Origin: Tetmemena sp. SeJ-2015
Lineage: Eukaryota > Ciliophora > Spirotrichea > Sporadotrichida > Oxytrichidae
Direction: 5' to 3'
NCBI GenBank assembly: GCA_027382625.1
Contig: JAJKFJ010022172.1
Span: 124,001-188,000, forward strand
DNA length: 64,000 nt
Made by a program: the position numbers and the translations under genes. The notes beneath the pieces are model-generated. The model saw only the letters and a list, made by a program, of their open reading frames with translations, searched no databases and was not told where the DNA came from. Every line of letters starts with the position of its first letter. Positions within the stretch are counted from its first letter, which is position 1. Shown one piece after another: positions 1 to 12,664 of the stretch.

Positions 1-1873
1 TTAACAAAGAGAAGATTAGGAAAATCATGAAGTTTGGAAAAGTCATGAAGAAGTTTTGCAAAGACGTGGGAGTTGACAAGATGACGTTGATGACTATGAT
101 GTTAGGGAAAAGTGCCTTAAAAGGAGATTACTAATAACAAAACGGACTTCAGTTCATCTCGAAGGGAAGCCCTATCCAGTTCTAAAGAAAACAGAGAAAG
201 TATAGTTCACTAAGGTAGTATCAACACAGGTTAAGCAGCCTAATTAGCCTACAATAACATTGTTGGAGCTATGGATCCTGAATAAAGTAGTAGCTTTATG
301 AGGATTAGAAATTAAGGCGGCTAGAAGTCAAGGAATAGCAACATTTATAATTAATATATTAACCAATCTCTGAGTGAAAATAGGGAGATATCATCCACAG
401 CAGGAATGCTTCCGCAGTTTGTGACACAACCTCGCTTAGGCGATTAAGTAAATAGAGGCTTCGATTGGCGAAGTTTTGAACACGAGAAATTACGAATCTG
501 ATAACAGCATTTTCCATGACATCAAAAATAATCTCAATGAACTATCTTTCAACGAATCCCTTATAGATCGACATCGGCAAAACTATTCGAAGGATACGGC
601 CAATTCTTCGATTGTAGGAACTATTCTTAGCAAGAGGCAGAATTCTAATGAAAGGATAGGAATGCTTAGACCCAGATCAAGTAAAGGCATCCGCAACGGC
701 TCGGCTTCATCTAGCAATTCTATTCCCATCTTAGTAGGAGCAAATTAGAATCAAATCACGAGTCAGTAGAACTTCTAGACGACTTAAAGCAAATTTCAAA
801 ACAATAAGAGTGAAGAGAGAACGAAAAGTCAACAGCAGTAGCGTACTTTATCCAGTGGGCAGAAGCAAAAGAACAAATTGCATGTTTATTAAAAATTTTA
901 ACATCGGAAATGAGAACCTCTCTAAAATACTACAATAAAATTTGAACTAAAACCAGCCATCCACTCATAATCAATCACTCACCTCCCATCAGTAATCGAT
1001 ATAGTCTCAGCCTTTAATCATTAAGAAGACTAATAAAACCAATAATTCTTAAAGTGTGATAGAAAATGGGCAGGCCTCTATCTAACCACAGATTTTAACG
1101 CAAGACAGTCTAACTCAACCTAAGAAAAATAAGATAAACTATGAAGATTTGAAAAAGTATCTAATGAAAGAGTATCAATCAAATCATTTGCTTTCATCAT
1201 AAATGATTTAGTTTTAAGTATTATTGAATAGCAAAAGCTGCAAAATAAACTCAATAATTTTGCAATGAGACCTGAAGATGTGAGCTCTGTTTCAATAAAG
1301 AAAAAGCAAAATGCTTCTCAAGGAAGAGCAGGCAAGCTCTAAAATTAGTAGTAGCAACAAATTCTTCAGCAAATATCCTTGTAAAACTAGAATTCTGCAA
1401 CCTAAATGAATGCCTAGTAAAAATAGTAGCAAGCTGCGATATATCTGACACAGCAAAGGCCGACTTCTGTTGGAGGAGTCTCAGGCATAAAAAAGAGAGA
1501 CAAAAATAAAGCTATAATGCAAGAACTCCTACTGCAAGGAGGAGGTTCTATAAATAAGCAAAAGACTTAAATGGGATATTAAGGACCTCCAATAGTAGGA
1601 TTCATGGGCAACCATAATCTCTCTGTAAATATAACAAACATAGCTGGGAATGTGAATGCAATAAGAAGCTAGCAATTCTTTGAAGAGGATATAAAGACTA
1701 TGTAAAATGCTAATAGCTCTTTCATGAGAGGGGTTGGAAGTGGAGGAGGTTTGCTAGGAATGGAAAATTTCATTCCAAGTCAGAAGATCAACACTATAAT
1801 TGGCTAAAACTTGAATGGACAATCTAATAGCGGAGTTCTGTTTGATGTTAGAAGGAAGTCTGAACCATAATGA
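1..1873 (+). CDS. C-terminal part of a Gln/Asn/Ser-rich protein (5' end outside window)
   Basis: Reading TAA/TAG as Gln gives an almost continuous coding run from base 1 to a TGA at 1871-1873. The first ~45 residues are basic and helical (MKFGKVMKKF region) and could be the tail of a folded domain lying outside the window. The rest is low-complexity: Ser/Asn/Gln-rich, with a late Gly-rich stretch and a final basic RRKSEP tail. I recognise no domain. Four 1-nt frame changes are needed (near 131, 471, 903 and 1222); three of these are in A or T runs, so consensus indels are the simplest explanation. No pointer-flanked insert is obvious. The protein might be a regulatory or scaffold protein, but no function can be assigned. 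Confidence 0.6.
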
Positions 1874-2035
1874 AGACAGTTAGAATAATCGCTTGAATTT
1901 AGTCAAGATATGAAAGCAACAATAAGTATTAAATGATGGTATATATATCTTAAAGCTTGAATCATTTACAAATTAAATATAATTAACATCATTCACAAAT
2001 AAAGAGTTTGCTTTTATGCTTCTTTGAAAAATTTA

Positions 2036-3638
2036 TCATTTATTTAGTTCCTTTTCATGCTAAGATTATATAGCTACTACCTTTTTGCAGCTAATTCTTC
2101 CACTCTTTTATCCTAGGTAACCTCCTCCAGAGCTAGCGAATCGCTTACTATTTTCATCTTAGCTTTACTTTGCCTTCTTAAAAGATAAGTTGAACTCTTA
2201 GAATTAAGTTGCTTGCCTAGTTTGGCTATTGTTCAACATTGAATGATTTCTCTTTAAGTTAGCTAAGCTAGACTATCTTTAAATTTAAGGTTTCTTGCTA
2301 CTGTTCTGGTTTACATTTGATTGTGTGTTTCTATTAGAACTTTACTGTCTCTCTATTTTGAATTCCAGAAGTGAATTTAGAGTTGGAGGCTTTTAAATCT
2401 CTTGATTCATCTCGATCAATCTTTCGGTTGATTAAACTTAAGAATCTTGGCTAGTTGGTCTGAATTTAATCCCTTCTGATGAAATTAAAATTAAAGATTA
2501 TTTCATAAATTGCTGCCCAGTAATCTGTTAAACTAACTTTAGATGCTGTTGACTCCAAGTTTCAGACGACAGTCTTTCTCAAATTATTTTGAGTTGTACT
2601 TCTCCTCTCTTTTCCTTACTCCAAATTGCAAATCTGCCTCACTAGATAAATGAAAGACTTAAAATGTAGATAGTCTGTTATGTTTAGTCAAGTCCTCATT
2701 ATAACTTAATCGTTGATGGTATTGCCTCTGATTTCCCACTAGATTAGAGTTATGGGTTACATCATGACTCTCCCGTCCTACTCCTTGCTTTTTAGAATGC
2801 TTTTGATCATCAATGGGACTCATATTCCTTAACAGTATGAATTCATCCACCTTACTGTGAATCACAAAGTTATCAAGATCTATCTTTCGAAGGCACTATC
2901 AAACATCTTGCACTTATGATTGTAAATAGTAGACTCTCCCCAGCCCTTGTAGCTAATATTTGCGTTCACGCTGCTTCTTCCACTATTAAGTTTAGTCTTA
3001 ATGACTTTTCCTTGACTTGGGGGTTTCTTTGACTATTGCTCTCTTTTTAAAACTTTTTCAGGGATCTACAACTAGCAAATAGAGCAAAATTTTAAAAGGA
3101 TTTAAATCACAGGCTTGTCTTAACATTCGTCTTTAACTTATGATTTGCAGCTTTACTTTCCTTTATCAGATACTAAAAGAGAGCCTTCCAAAAGACTAAT
3201 GTTGGAATTCCTTCCTTCTATTAAGAGGCTGCTGCTATCCAAGACACTAGCATTTTAAGTTATCCTAGTAGAGCACTCATTGCTTCCTACACTAACTAGA
3301 GTTTCTCTTCCTGTCTCATTCTAGTTAGGCTAATGGGATTAGTCAACTTATTGAGTGCCAGTTCTCTCTTCCTCTTCCTCCCTGGTTATCTCTTCAATAA
3401 TTTTGGCGAGATTGACTGAGTATAAGCTTGTTCTTTCTTGCAAATTTTCATCACTCACTCCCACTGATTTTCTCTGCACGATTTGTTAGACTATTTATTC
3501 AGGCAGAGAAGCATCTGTTCTCTAAATTTTCCTTTCTTGTCCATTCTTGCCCCCTGGAATCAAAGCAGGTTTTTCTTTAGCTTATTGCAATCCCCACTTG
3601 TCCTTAAGGCTTATACTTTACTACTTTGACGCGTTCAT
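2036..3638 (-). CDS. hypothetical low-complexity Gln/Ser-rich protein
   Basis: The frame starts at ATG 3638 (MNASKQQSISLKDK) and ends at TGA 2036-2038, about 530 residues with TAA/TAG as Gln. One 1-nt frame change is needed near 2885 (an A run). An acidic EEITREEEEERTG patch lies near residue 115. There is a possible zinc-binding CSIC pair near the middle and a C-terminal basic, Ser-rich tail. No IES or intron is apparent. The downstream kinase gene (3986-6318) lies on the same strand, upstream in transcription sense, with 347 bp between. I do not recognise the family. Confidence 0.6.
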
Positions 3639-3985
3639 ATGAAATCAAAATGTGATTTAAAAAAAAGAGTACAATTTAGAGCATATGAGTTCTCATTTTC
3701 AGAATAAATTTTATAGATCTTATAAACTAAGATGGTGTTAGCTGCTTTGTTGTTTGCAAACAAATTTATATTTTAAATCAGATTTGACTGTTAAAATTTA
3801 TTAAGCTTATCAAATAGTAGTAGTCTACCAGATAAATTCCTCACACGCATCAGATAAGAACAATAGAAGAGTTAAAATTAATCAATTCAAAGAATAGTTC
3901 ATCCTAATTTATATTGGTAGTTGAAGCTTTCATAATAAAATTTGACTAATCACTAGTGAATATGATCCGCAAAATTTTTGCGTCT

Positions 3986-6318
3986 TCAGTCGCTATCTTC
4001 AAATAATTCAGAGTTCCTATTTTTTAATTTGCGCTTCTTTAACCCATTAACTCTCACTATTGATGCCTCCTCTTCCATGATGCTATTCTCAACGTATGAA
4101 GTCTTTTTCCTTATGGGGCTCATCTCGTAATTCATATGATTACTTATTTAACTTGAAAATCCATTAACTTAATTTAATAGCGAATGATTAGAGCTATTAG
4201 GGTTATTGATATGCTACTTGCTAAAATCAGGCTTTGAGAGTCTGCTAGCCAAGGTATTTGTTAGTTGCATTGCATTTCCTCGGAATTTGAAGAAGCTGCT
4301 GCTCTCTTTGATAGATGAAGATCTCTTTTCCAGGTTTCCACTTAGCTAAGAATTGAAACCACTTGTCTGTTACTGCTATTTAAGGGGATTAGTTTAGCTG
4401 TTAAAGCTTGAAGTTCTGAAAATCATGCCGCTAGACATCCATAGAGGGCGATTGGTTTTCTCTTATCTCTAAGCTAATTTTTCCTTCCAGGTTAATTATC
4501 TTTGATCTCCTCGTCTTCTGCAAGTGGTAATATCTTTCATAAACTCGTAACAGACATGCGATGCCATCTTAAGCACACCCTCTATAGAAATTTAAAGAAA
4601 AAAGATTTACTAAAAAGTGCTTGAGTGTTGTTAGTCTTGTAGCAATAGACTGCGTACTCTTTAAAAGATTTAGGAAGATTTTACTCAGGCCGCCTCTCCT
4701 TTTCCAAGAAATAACTACTTTGGTTTTGAATCTCCTTTATGATAAATTCCTTTTTCAGCTTAGACATTTCTCTCACTACCTCGTCTTGTGAGGGCACATC
4801 TCCTTTAAGCCAGGGATGATTTCTTATATCTTTAACAGAGGGGCGATCATAGAAATGATAAGACATCATGGAGAGTACTAACTGTTTAAATTCAAAAGAA
4901 TAGTCATTCTTAGCACTGACCACTACCTCCTCCTTATTTTCTTGATCAACCTTTGGAGCGAGTTCGTATTGGTATTTCGGAGATCCAATCTTAGAAAGAC
5001 TCCTCTCTAAGTTTTATTTGCCTCCCTGTTCGTCATTTTCTGCTGTAGATAAGCTTTCTTGATACTTAGAATCCCCAACTGTAGGTGCTTAGTCTTATTA
5101 GTGTCCCGTGTTGCGACAGATTTTGCATGTTTACTTGATCTTAGTTTTAATATAACTTAACACGGACCAAATCTAATCACCCAAACTCTTCGTCCCTTAC
5201 TGAGAAGACTACTGCTCATCTTAAGAGGCAGGTTAGCTCTCCTTCAGCTATTACTTTTTCCACACATTAACATCAGCAGCCGCCGCATCGTCCAAATCGA
5301 CCTACTTTCTCTAGTTTTCTTAACGCCAGGCTCTCCAAAAATTCTTGGGTTACTTCTAGTAAATATGCTTGTAGAGAACATCAGAAATATTTGCTTCTTT
5401 TGTGTAGGGGAGAGTTCCGGTCACCATAAGAAATAGAATAACACCCACCGAGAAAATATCCACATACTCTCCTCTGTAGGATCTTTTCTCAAGAACCTCG
5501 GGTGCTTAATACTGCCTTGTTCCCACTTGAGTGTAATGAATCCCTAAGCCATAGTTTCCTTCCTTTTTCGAGGACAATCCGAAGTCGGCAATTTTCAGAT
5601 CGTACTTTTAATTCAGCAATAAGTTTTCTGGCTTCAAGTCTCGATGGACGATGCCTGCAGTGTTATGCAAATATTCTATGACTGTAAGCAGCTACAAAAA
5701 GTAGAAACGCGCAAATCTTTCATTGAAGCCACCTTTGTTATACTTGGCTTTAATAAATGAGAAGAGATCTCCTTGCTCGACCAACTCAAGCACAATAAAG
5801 AAAACTTAAATCGCCTTGCCACTGGGTTTAATAACTATCTCTCCCTCGCAATTGTACTCCACTAGCTTTATGATATTGGGATGGTCCATGGATTGAATCA
5901 GTGACACTTCGTTGGAGAGAATCTTCTTGAAAGCTTTCAAATTTATTTACTCTACCTTGTGACGCTTGAGTATTTTGATAGCATAGAATTTTTAGTTCTC
6001 GAGTGATTTTGCCAGCTTGACCCTATAAAAGACATTTTATAATAGAAAGTAGGCGAGGAGTATAATTAAGGTTGGAACTTACTTGGAGCAAAATCCTTTT
6101 CCGATAGTTTTGAGTAATTTATACTTCTTGATTGATGCCGTTTGTTGCTTCTCTTAATAATAATTTAAATCAGAAATGTAAGTCTCTCTAAGTTATAAAG
6201 GAAATTAAATATTTAGCTTCTGCTAGACTAAAAGTGGCTCTTCTTGGATTGTTATGAGGGGCTAGTGTCTTAAATATTGCTAGAGACTTTCTCCATGATT
6301 AATGTTTATATAAGACAT
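3986..6318 (-). CDS. Ser/Thr protein kinase with a long activation-to-C-lobe insert
   Basis: The protein starts at ATG 6318 and ends at TGA 3986-3988. The kinase domain begins about residue 75 with the Gly loop IGKGFCSK, followed by AIKILK (catalytic Lys), HRDLKPEN, the magnesium loop ADFGLS and an APEVL motif with EYVDIFSVGVILF. This order is typical of the CAMK/SNF1-like group. About 150 residues of acidic and Gln-rich sequence are inserted in the C-lobe before the last helix motif (DRPSVKDIRNHPWLKG). A Ser/Asn-rich tail of about 200 residues follows. Two GT-AG introns fit: 6023-6082 (60 nt) and 4582-4610 (29 nt). No pointer-flanked IES is needed, unlike most neighbours. All catalytic residues are present, so it should be active; its substrate is unknown. 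Confidence 0.85.
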
Positions 6319-6655
6319 AACGCTAAATGAGTCACTGATGATGATTAATAGTTTATTTTGATTATCTCTGAAAATAAAATTTAAAATAAGGTAAAGCGGA
6401 AATTAAGAAGGGGAAAATGATAGTGTAAAATTATTAATTTAGTTAGAATCGACTTTATGCTTTTTTCAAAGCCAAAAAACGCATTTAAACTTATTTCAAC
6501 ATTAAATAAACAAGGATAAAGTATTTTAGCTATCAGAAATGCCACTGAAATGGAGAAATTTACTTACAAATGCGATTGATACGAATTTTTAAAATTTTAT
6601 TTTAAAATAAATTTATCTTATTAGTCTCTTAGATTGCAAGTTATATCTCCGCAAA

Positions 6656-7573
6656 ATGACTGTAAAGTTATTCGCTGTTCGTTATCAATTCAGTGGACAA
6701 CACTCAGATGTAAAATCAAATCACTCCTTTCACGATCAGGTTTCATCGCCATTAGGAAGTGTTGTGAAAGAGCACTCACTTAATTAAAGTCACAAGAAGT
6801 CGTACCTCAAACCTCACATACCCTCCAAGTTTAATACTAAGAGGGCTAGGCCAATAGAGCGACTCGAGATACCTAATGGTCCCTAAATTGCACTTGACAG
6901 ATTTTCTTACACCTCTCAAAATAAATTTCTATACTCAATTTTTTGCTTTCATTTAATAACAGTACTCCAAAGAACAGCACTCTCAGTCACAATTTAAATT
7001 AAGGATATTAATTTAAGATCTCGCAATAAAAAGTAGAACTTAAATTTAGTTGAGTGTGGGTGAAGCATTCGCCGGTGGGTTTGAAACCGTTAGCAACAAA
7101 ACTAAGAAAAGCAATTAGAGCTCGTGCTAGCTGTCTGTCTAGAAAGTAGAGAGTTCAGTTTCCATCACGAAGATAGACCCATTCTAAACTGAAATTAATT
7201 CTCCCTTAGTTGTCTACTTTTATTTTTGCAGATAGGTCGCTCCTTAAAATCAGATAAATGAATAGTTAATAATTCAAGAAGGAAGATATTGAGCAAGAAA
7301 ATCAGTCTTATATGCTACTACTCTTATATAATGAAAATATCTGCTGCTAATTTATGTATGTTTACTAAGATCAATAACTAAATAAAACCCTATAAAAGTA
7401 GAATCACTCGATCTTCACGTAAGTTCCCCTGCGTAGTAGAAGAGAGAAATGCTGGAGAAGGAGAGAGAAATTAAGGATCTAAACGAGTTTCTCTTTTCTT
7501 CATGAACAAAATATAGTTATTGTTTTCGCAAACTATAAATCTTAATACTTTCAGACTTTTCAAATTTAATAGA
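6656..7573 (+). CDS. uncertain small gene, basic protein
   Basis: ATG 6656 opens a frame of ~135 codons to TGA ~7063. After a 1-nt shift near 7060, a second frame without TGA runs to about 7573. It encodes a basic, Arg/Lys-rich segment (SPVGLKPLATKLRKAIRA). The codon content (many TAA/TAG, few TGA) suggests real coding, but the join is not secure and no domain is recognisable. An IES between about 6915 and 7060 is an alternative to the indel. Confidence 0.3.
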
Positions 7574-7794
7574 GATGATATTGATAGCTAAGCATTTAGA
7601 TCTAATATATGTGGTGGTATCACTTTAAATAAATAACTTTATAAGAAGATTTATTATAGTAACATTTAAGTGATTACATGACAGCAAATAAAAATTTATT
7701 CAAATCTTGAGAAATTTTATCAACAACTTTTTGTCAAGCATTTTTAATCTGAAAAGTCAAAAGTCAAAATTTGCTTATAATAGGTTAATTATAA

Positions 7795-9313
7795 ATGGTA
7801 AAGAAGCTTGCAGCTAATTCTCAAATCTTAGAGTACATAATTATTATATTTTAATTTATATTTGATCTTATTATTTTTTAAAATAACTCTCGCATCTACT
7901 TTCATCCAGTGTTGTCTGCTATTCTTGGGTGGACCTCTCGAAATTGAGACTGAACTAGCAGTTTTCTTCTTTGTGCTATTCACCATCATCATGATGTGGT
8001 GGTATCGAGGCTTTAAAATACATTTGTGGCCTCTGATAAGTGGCTTTGCATTCTATACATTCACCCTTATCTTTCCAGTTATGGTAGATCTTTCTCACTT
8101 CTATTACTACTTGACTTGTCTCTCCTCCTTGATGCTAGTTTATTTCTTTGGCTCCGTTGAAAACTACTAAAGCTAAACATAGGTTTAGTGTATACTTAAT
8201 ATTTCTGGATTGAGTATAATTTACGCTCCTTCAGGAAGACATACAGTTGGAGTGAGAGAGACAGTCACAAAAATGTCCAACAATAGAGTCCTCATCTACT
8301 ATCCAGTAGACAAAAAAGAGAACAAACAGAAATACAAGGACATGCTATGGGCTTATGATGGTCCCCATATGGTCAAAGGTTTAATGAAATTCGCTGCGGA
8401 TATTCCTCCAGCTTCTCCATTCTATTTCCTTTAAAGCGTCAAGCAAAAGGTGCTGGTAGATGCTCCTTTAGTAAAACTTCCAGAGAGCGACAAGCATCAA
8501 GGAAAATTCATTCCAATCGTGTTTTCTCATGGCGTAGGTAACACGATGTCAACATTCTCTACACTCTGCAAGGATTTGGCAAGTTAAGGATTTGTGGTTT
8601 ACACAATTGAGCATAATGATGGGACATCACTTCATCACTATTCCGATTAGAAAGCACATAAATACTACAAGGCATTTGACATGAGAGACAACAATGCTAT
8701 CGTAACAAGGCTTGGAGTGAGATAAAGAGAGTTGAGCAATTTGGTTGATGAGCTAATTGTAATGACCTAGAGCTAGCTTGGTTAGGAAGTTTCGATTGAC
8801 CTAGATCAATTAACGGTTGCTGGACATGGACTAGGTGCAACAAGTGCAATCCTCTTCTCTTCAAAGGATGACAGAGTGAAGAGAGTAATTTCATTGGATC
8901 CTTGGCTTGCTCCAATCAGTGAAGAAATAGCTAGTAGAGCTGTTCAGGTTAAAGTCCCTCATTGCACAGTCACTTCAGAAATGTTTTAAGCTAACGTTGA
9001 AAAGAATTGGAGATTGACAGCTCAGCTGTTCGATAATAAAAAACTAGAACCTAGAAACTTGCTTGCTCTTTTAAAGAATATGGGACATATGGCTTTCACT
9101 GATATGCCTCTTATAATGCAGCTAGAAATGAGAATAGTGTAATTCACTCCTTCATTCGCAGAGGTGTGGAGAGCAACTGACAATATAAGACTTATTTTGG
9201 GCTGCACAAAGGCATTCTTTATTAAAAATGGTATGTGCAAGGAAACTGGAAATTATGAAGAGTTAATCAAAAGATTAGAAAGCACTAAGGATGTTTCATT
9301 CGAAATCAAATGA
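7795..9313 (+). CDS. PAF-acetylhydrolase-like membrane-anchored protein, nucleophile Ser replaced by Gly
   Basis: The coding frame ends at TGA 9311-9313. The N-terminus is hydrophobic (three to four TM-like stretches at 7862-8165). The C-terminal ~300 residues form an alpha/beta hydrolase fold of the PAF-acetylhydrolase/plasma lipase type: oxyanion-loop motif FSHGVGNT, then ASQGFVVYTIEHNDG, then the elbow AGHGLGATSA, then SLDPW (Asp of the triad) and GHMAFTD (His). In the family the elbow is GHSFGG; here the nucleophile codon (8828-8830) is GGA, Gly. The protein would lack classical hydrolase activity unless the base is wrong. The start is uncertain: ATG 7795 needs a small shift to join the main frame near 7860. 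It is convergent with the minus-strand gene ending at 9451. Confidence 0.75.
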
Positions 9314-9450
9314 GAATTTTCTTTACTCAATAAGCTTTATTAAAAATTCTCCAAAAGGGAATAGTAAAATAGTTGAGTAAGAAAAAGTAAGAAATAAAGT
9401 AATAATCTCAAACCTCATTGATTGAGTTGCAAAGAGATAAAGTTGGTCTC

Positions 9451-10594
9451 TCATTGCTCAAGTAGCTTAATGACTGAATTTTATTTAGGGTCAGTCCCCC
9501 ATTAAAACAGAAAACGCCCCAATATCTCATTGGCTTTGTAAAGCTATATATTTTCGTTCTAGCATAATTTTATCTTATAATTAGGTTTAGTAGATTGACT
9601 TATTGATGTTTTATCTTGTGGGACATTGAATTTAGCTACAGCTCCAAAGTCCAGACCCTTTATGTATAAGTCTATCCTGGCCTCAGTATCATATATTTGA
9701 GGTTGCTTTAGGACTTTTCTATCTAAATACTCACCTACATATATAAGGTAGTTGTAATCTCCTATAGCATTGAAAGTGAGAGTCTCTGCATTTTTAATGT
9801 CAGTTTGAGAGCTCTGAGAATCAAAATTTCCTATTGTGCCTTGACAAAGCGGGTTATAGAATCCGACTGAGCACTAGTATTTCTCATTTAACTTAAAATC
9901 GACGAATAAGTCCAAGTCTCTTTAAGATAAATTATTTTTATAAAGATGTTGCTGAACTTTGAGCCCAGGAAAGCACCAGTCTCATTTGATAGTTTTAGCC
10001 TACCTTAGAATTAAGGTAAAAGTCTCTCTTATGGTTTCTCATACCAGTTTAATCTCCATAGAGGAAAATTAAAATGAGATAATAAAATTGCTGATTCCAC
10101 AAATTGCATAAAGTCATTTGAAGAGTCATTCACCATCATTACATACTGCCCTGACTATAAATTGAAGACCTCTACATAGCCTGTGATATCTGGTTTAATT
10201 ATAGCTGCGGGAGCTTAAGAATAAAGTTTTGTAGCATTTCCTCCTTGGAAAACTAGTACATCAACATCGTTAATAGGCTGATAATAAAGAGAGTCTACTA
10301 TTCTCCCCTTGAAGTAAGACTGAAGATCTGGGGAGTTTTATCTTGTCAGATAGGCTTATAGCTGTTTCTCACTTTCGTATATCATTCCTCCAAATTAAAT
10401 GACTCTTTAAGTTTGCTTGTAGCCTTGATTATTGATCTTAAATGATACTTGGTATGGCAAATTATTCTTCATAACTGGAAAGCTGTACTAAACAGTACCA
10501 TTTGCATCAGTTAGTAATGAAACAGAAGGACAATTCTAAAGATGTTCACTATTTTTAAGTAATATGATAAAAGCCAAGAATTTAAAATGAACAT
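9451..10594 (-). CDS. unknown protein with signal-peptide-like start and beta-rich domains
   Basis: ATG 10594 starts a hydrophobic leader (MFILNSWLLSYYLK). A beta-strand-rich protein follows to TGA 9451-9453. It includes a Gly/Asp segment resembling carboxypeptidase-regulatory or collagen-binding type repeats (GRIVDSLYYQPINDVDVLVF), and later a segment with DLDLFVDF and YNYLIYVGEY that resembles bacterial PPC domains. These likenesses are weak. At least two frame changes are required (near 10555 in an A run, and around 10000-10040, where a stop TGA must be removed by an indel or an IES). The start lies only 5 bp after the stop of the DHHC gene on the same strand, so the two could instead be parts of one locus. 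Confidence 0.45.
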
Positions 10595-10599
10595 AAAAT

Positions 10600-11724
10600 T
10601 CACTCTGAAATAGTAAACACTTTATTTTCCTCGGGCGTAGCTCCTCTCAGAATGAAAGTTTCCCCTGCATATTTCTTAAGTGCCTTCTGAACATATTCTT
10701 GAGGGTCACTCTCCAATTCATCAGCCATAATTTAGGTCTTGTTAGCCTAGGAAACGTCTTTGAGTAATAATTTAAGATCTCTCAACTCCAAATCAGGTAT
10801 TTTAGGATAAAAGTTACCTCCACCCTCCATTTCAGAGCTAATAGGAATAAGCCAGAGTCCTATCTTTGGCCCAAGCACTTGCTTCATGTTTTAGAACCAA
10901 GTCATGTCATATGGGTTTGGCTTTAAGTAGTTGTGGTGATCAAATGACCCGCAAGCAAGGGAGTTAGTTTGAATACCATGGAATTTCTCAAGTGAGGTGA
11001 CATTATTGTAAATTTGTAAAAGTACACTCAGAGTCAAGAATATTAGTGAGTATGCGATAGGGAGACAGACGATATGAGTTGCATAGTAGAAGCCTGTTCC
11101 AAGACTCGAGAGTTCGTGAGTGTCTTCTTCTGGTCTGAAGAAAGCAAATTTAACCATCTGAATAGTATAGAGTAGACCAATAATCTAAAAAGAGATGTAA
11201 TATTCCATATATTTTACAGCTTGATAGAAGCAAAAGAGGAAGAAGTCTTTGAAATTATGATAGCCAACGCAGTTTCCTAACCAAGGGCAATGATGATCCA
11301 TTTTAGGTACGCAAATATTGCAAATTGAACAGTGATGAGTCCTGTCAGGTTTCCAGTTTTTACACTGTCTGCAGAATGAATCTGGATCGCCTTCAGCCAT
11401 CTGAAACATTCATTAAATTAGCTCTTATTTACCATAGGAATAGGCTTAGGTCTTCTGAATGATCCTTTGATATAGGCTATGAGGTTAAGTACCATTACTA
11501 AATTGAAAATGGTTTTAATGATTTTCTTGTCAGTTTCATTTTCAATCCATTCGTTCATTTCCTAAAACTAAATGAAAGATAAATAGGGCTATTACAAAAT
11601 TCATGTTATAGAAGGGCATAACGTTCAAAAATATGACGAAAATTCTCATGGACCAGATAAAGACATCCAACTTTTAGTTTCGTCCGACCACCCTTTTGAA
11701 AATTTTATGACAAGTCTAGCACAT
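10600..11724 (-). CDS. DHHC-type palmitoyltransferase (zDHHC)
   Basis: S-acyltransferase that transfers palmitate to protein cysteines, acting in endomembranes. Start ATG 11724, stop TGA 10600-10602. The N-terminal MCQTCHKIFK is followed by GRNQKLDVFIWSMR and two TM helices. The Cys-rich domain is complete (CRQCKNWKPDRTHHCSICN, then KMDHHCPWLGNCVGYHN with the catalytic DHHC). Further TM segments sit at about 11210 and 11040-11110. Two GT-AG introns fit exactly: 11562-11595 (34 nt) and 11401-11432 (32 nt). The C-terminal tail has no known domain. Only 33 bp separate its start from the stop of the upstream kinase. Confidence 0.9.
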
Positions 11725-11908
11725 TTTAATTTTGAATTATTATACTTTGCTATATTTTCATATTTTACTAGATTTATGACCACTGAAATTAGATTTGCAG
11801 ATACTAAGTGGTTTTATCTTGGTCTCCATGGAAAATATTTCTTAACTTAACGCTTGAGTGGCGCTAAGTCTTTATTCAGCGTCAGGATTGATCAACTTTC
11901 TTTATCAA

Positions 11909-12225
11909 GTTATAGGCCGATAAATTTTTATAGATGAGATTCTGAGAATCCTCGTCTACAGGCTCAATCTCACAACAAGCAAAATGAAAAAATGAAATTC
12001 ACCATTTAGTTTTTAATTGATCATTTTAGCTAAGTTAGAATTGCAGGGGATGACAACTGTATATCTATCAAATTTATAGGCAGATAAATTTTTTACGAAT
12101 TCATTTGAGAATCCTCATTACAGGCTCCCAATTCTCACAATTCAAGTCATATAATTGTTATTATGAACTTATTGAACTCACCATTTAGTTTTTAATTGAT
12201 CATTTTAGCTAAGTTAGAAGTGCTA
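11909..12225 (-). repeat. imperfect tandem duplication of a kinase C-lobe segment
   Basis: Two copies (about 11909-12048 and 12074-12225) share a 37-bp core that is identical, from CCATTTAG to AAGTTAGAA, encoding SNLAKMINQKLNG on the minus strand. They also share a flanking stretch with GATAAATTTTTTA, GAGAATCCTC and ACAGGCTC. Divergence is mostly outside the core. Confidence 0.8.
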
Positions 12226-12271
12226 AAGGGGCAATGACCAGTTAGCATGTAATAAAATACGCACCCTGCAC

Positions 12272-12311
12272 TCCATTTCATACAAGTGTAATAAAATATT
12301 ATTTTAATCCA
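12272..12311 (-). other. IES, 36 bp, pointer TGGA
   Basis: On the minus strand TGGA occurs at both ends. Removing one copy and the insert joins VDMW to SAGCVFYYML in frame, the canonical kinase subdomain IX. Confidence 0.85.
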
Positions 12312-12433
12312 CATATCAACCTTCTCTGTATATTTTTATCTGCCTTGCATTTCAGGGGCCTACCATTATTCAATACCAGTTCAAGTCATCATACTCTTGT
12401 CTCCTTTGAACTTCTTTGCCACATTAAAATCGC

Positions 12434-12664
<231 letters not shown>

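Noticed and set aside
7060..7120. A tRNA-like segment near GGGTTTGAAACC
   Set aside because: It recalls a T-arm by eye, but no acceptor or anticodon stem could be paired around it.
10560..10610. DHHC gene and the downstream beta-rich protein joined by an AGTGAA pointer
   Set aside because: The repeat exists, but excision puts the join out of phase and creates a stop.
11882..11900. A 13-bp IES with pointer TTGAT in the kinase C-lobe
   Set aside because: Excision would delete four residues of the conserved helix before NPDAEQR. A single extra base explains the frame change and keeps normal kinase spacing.
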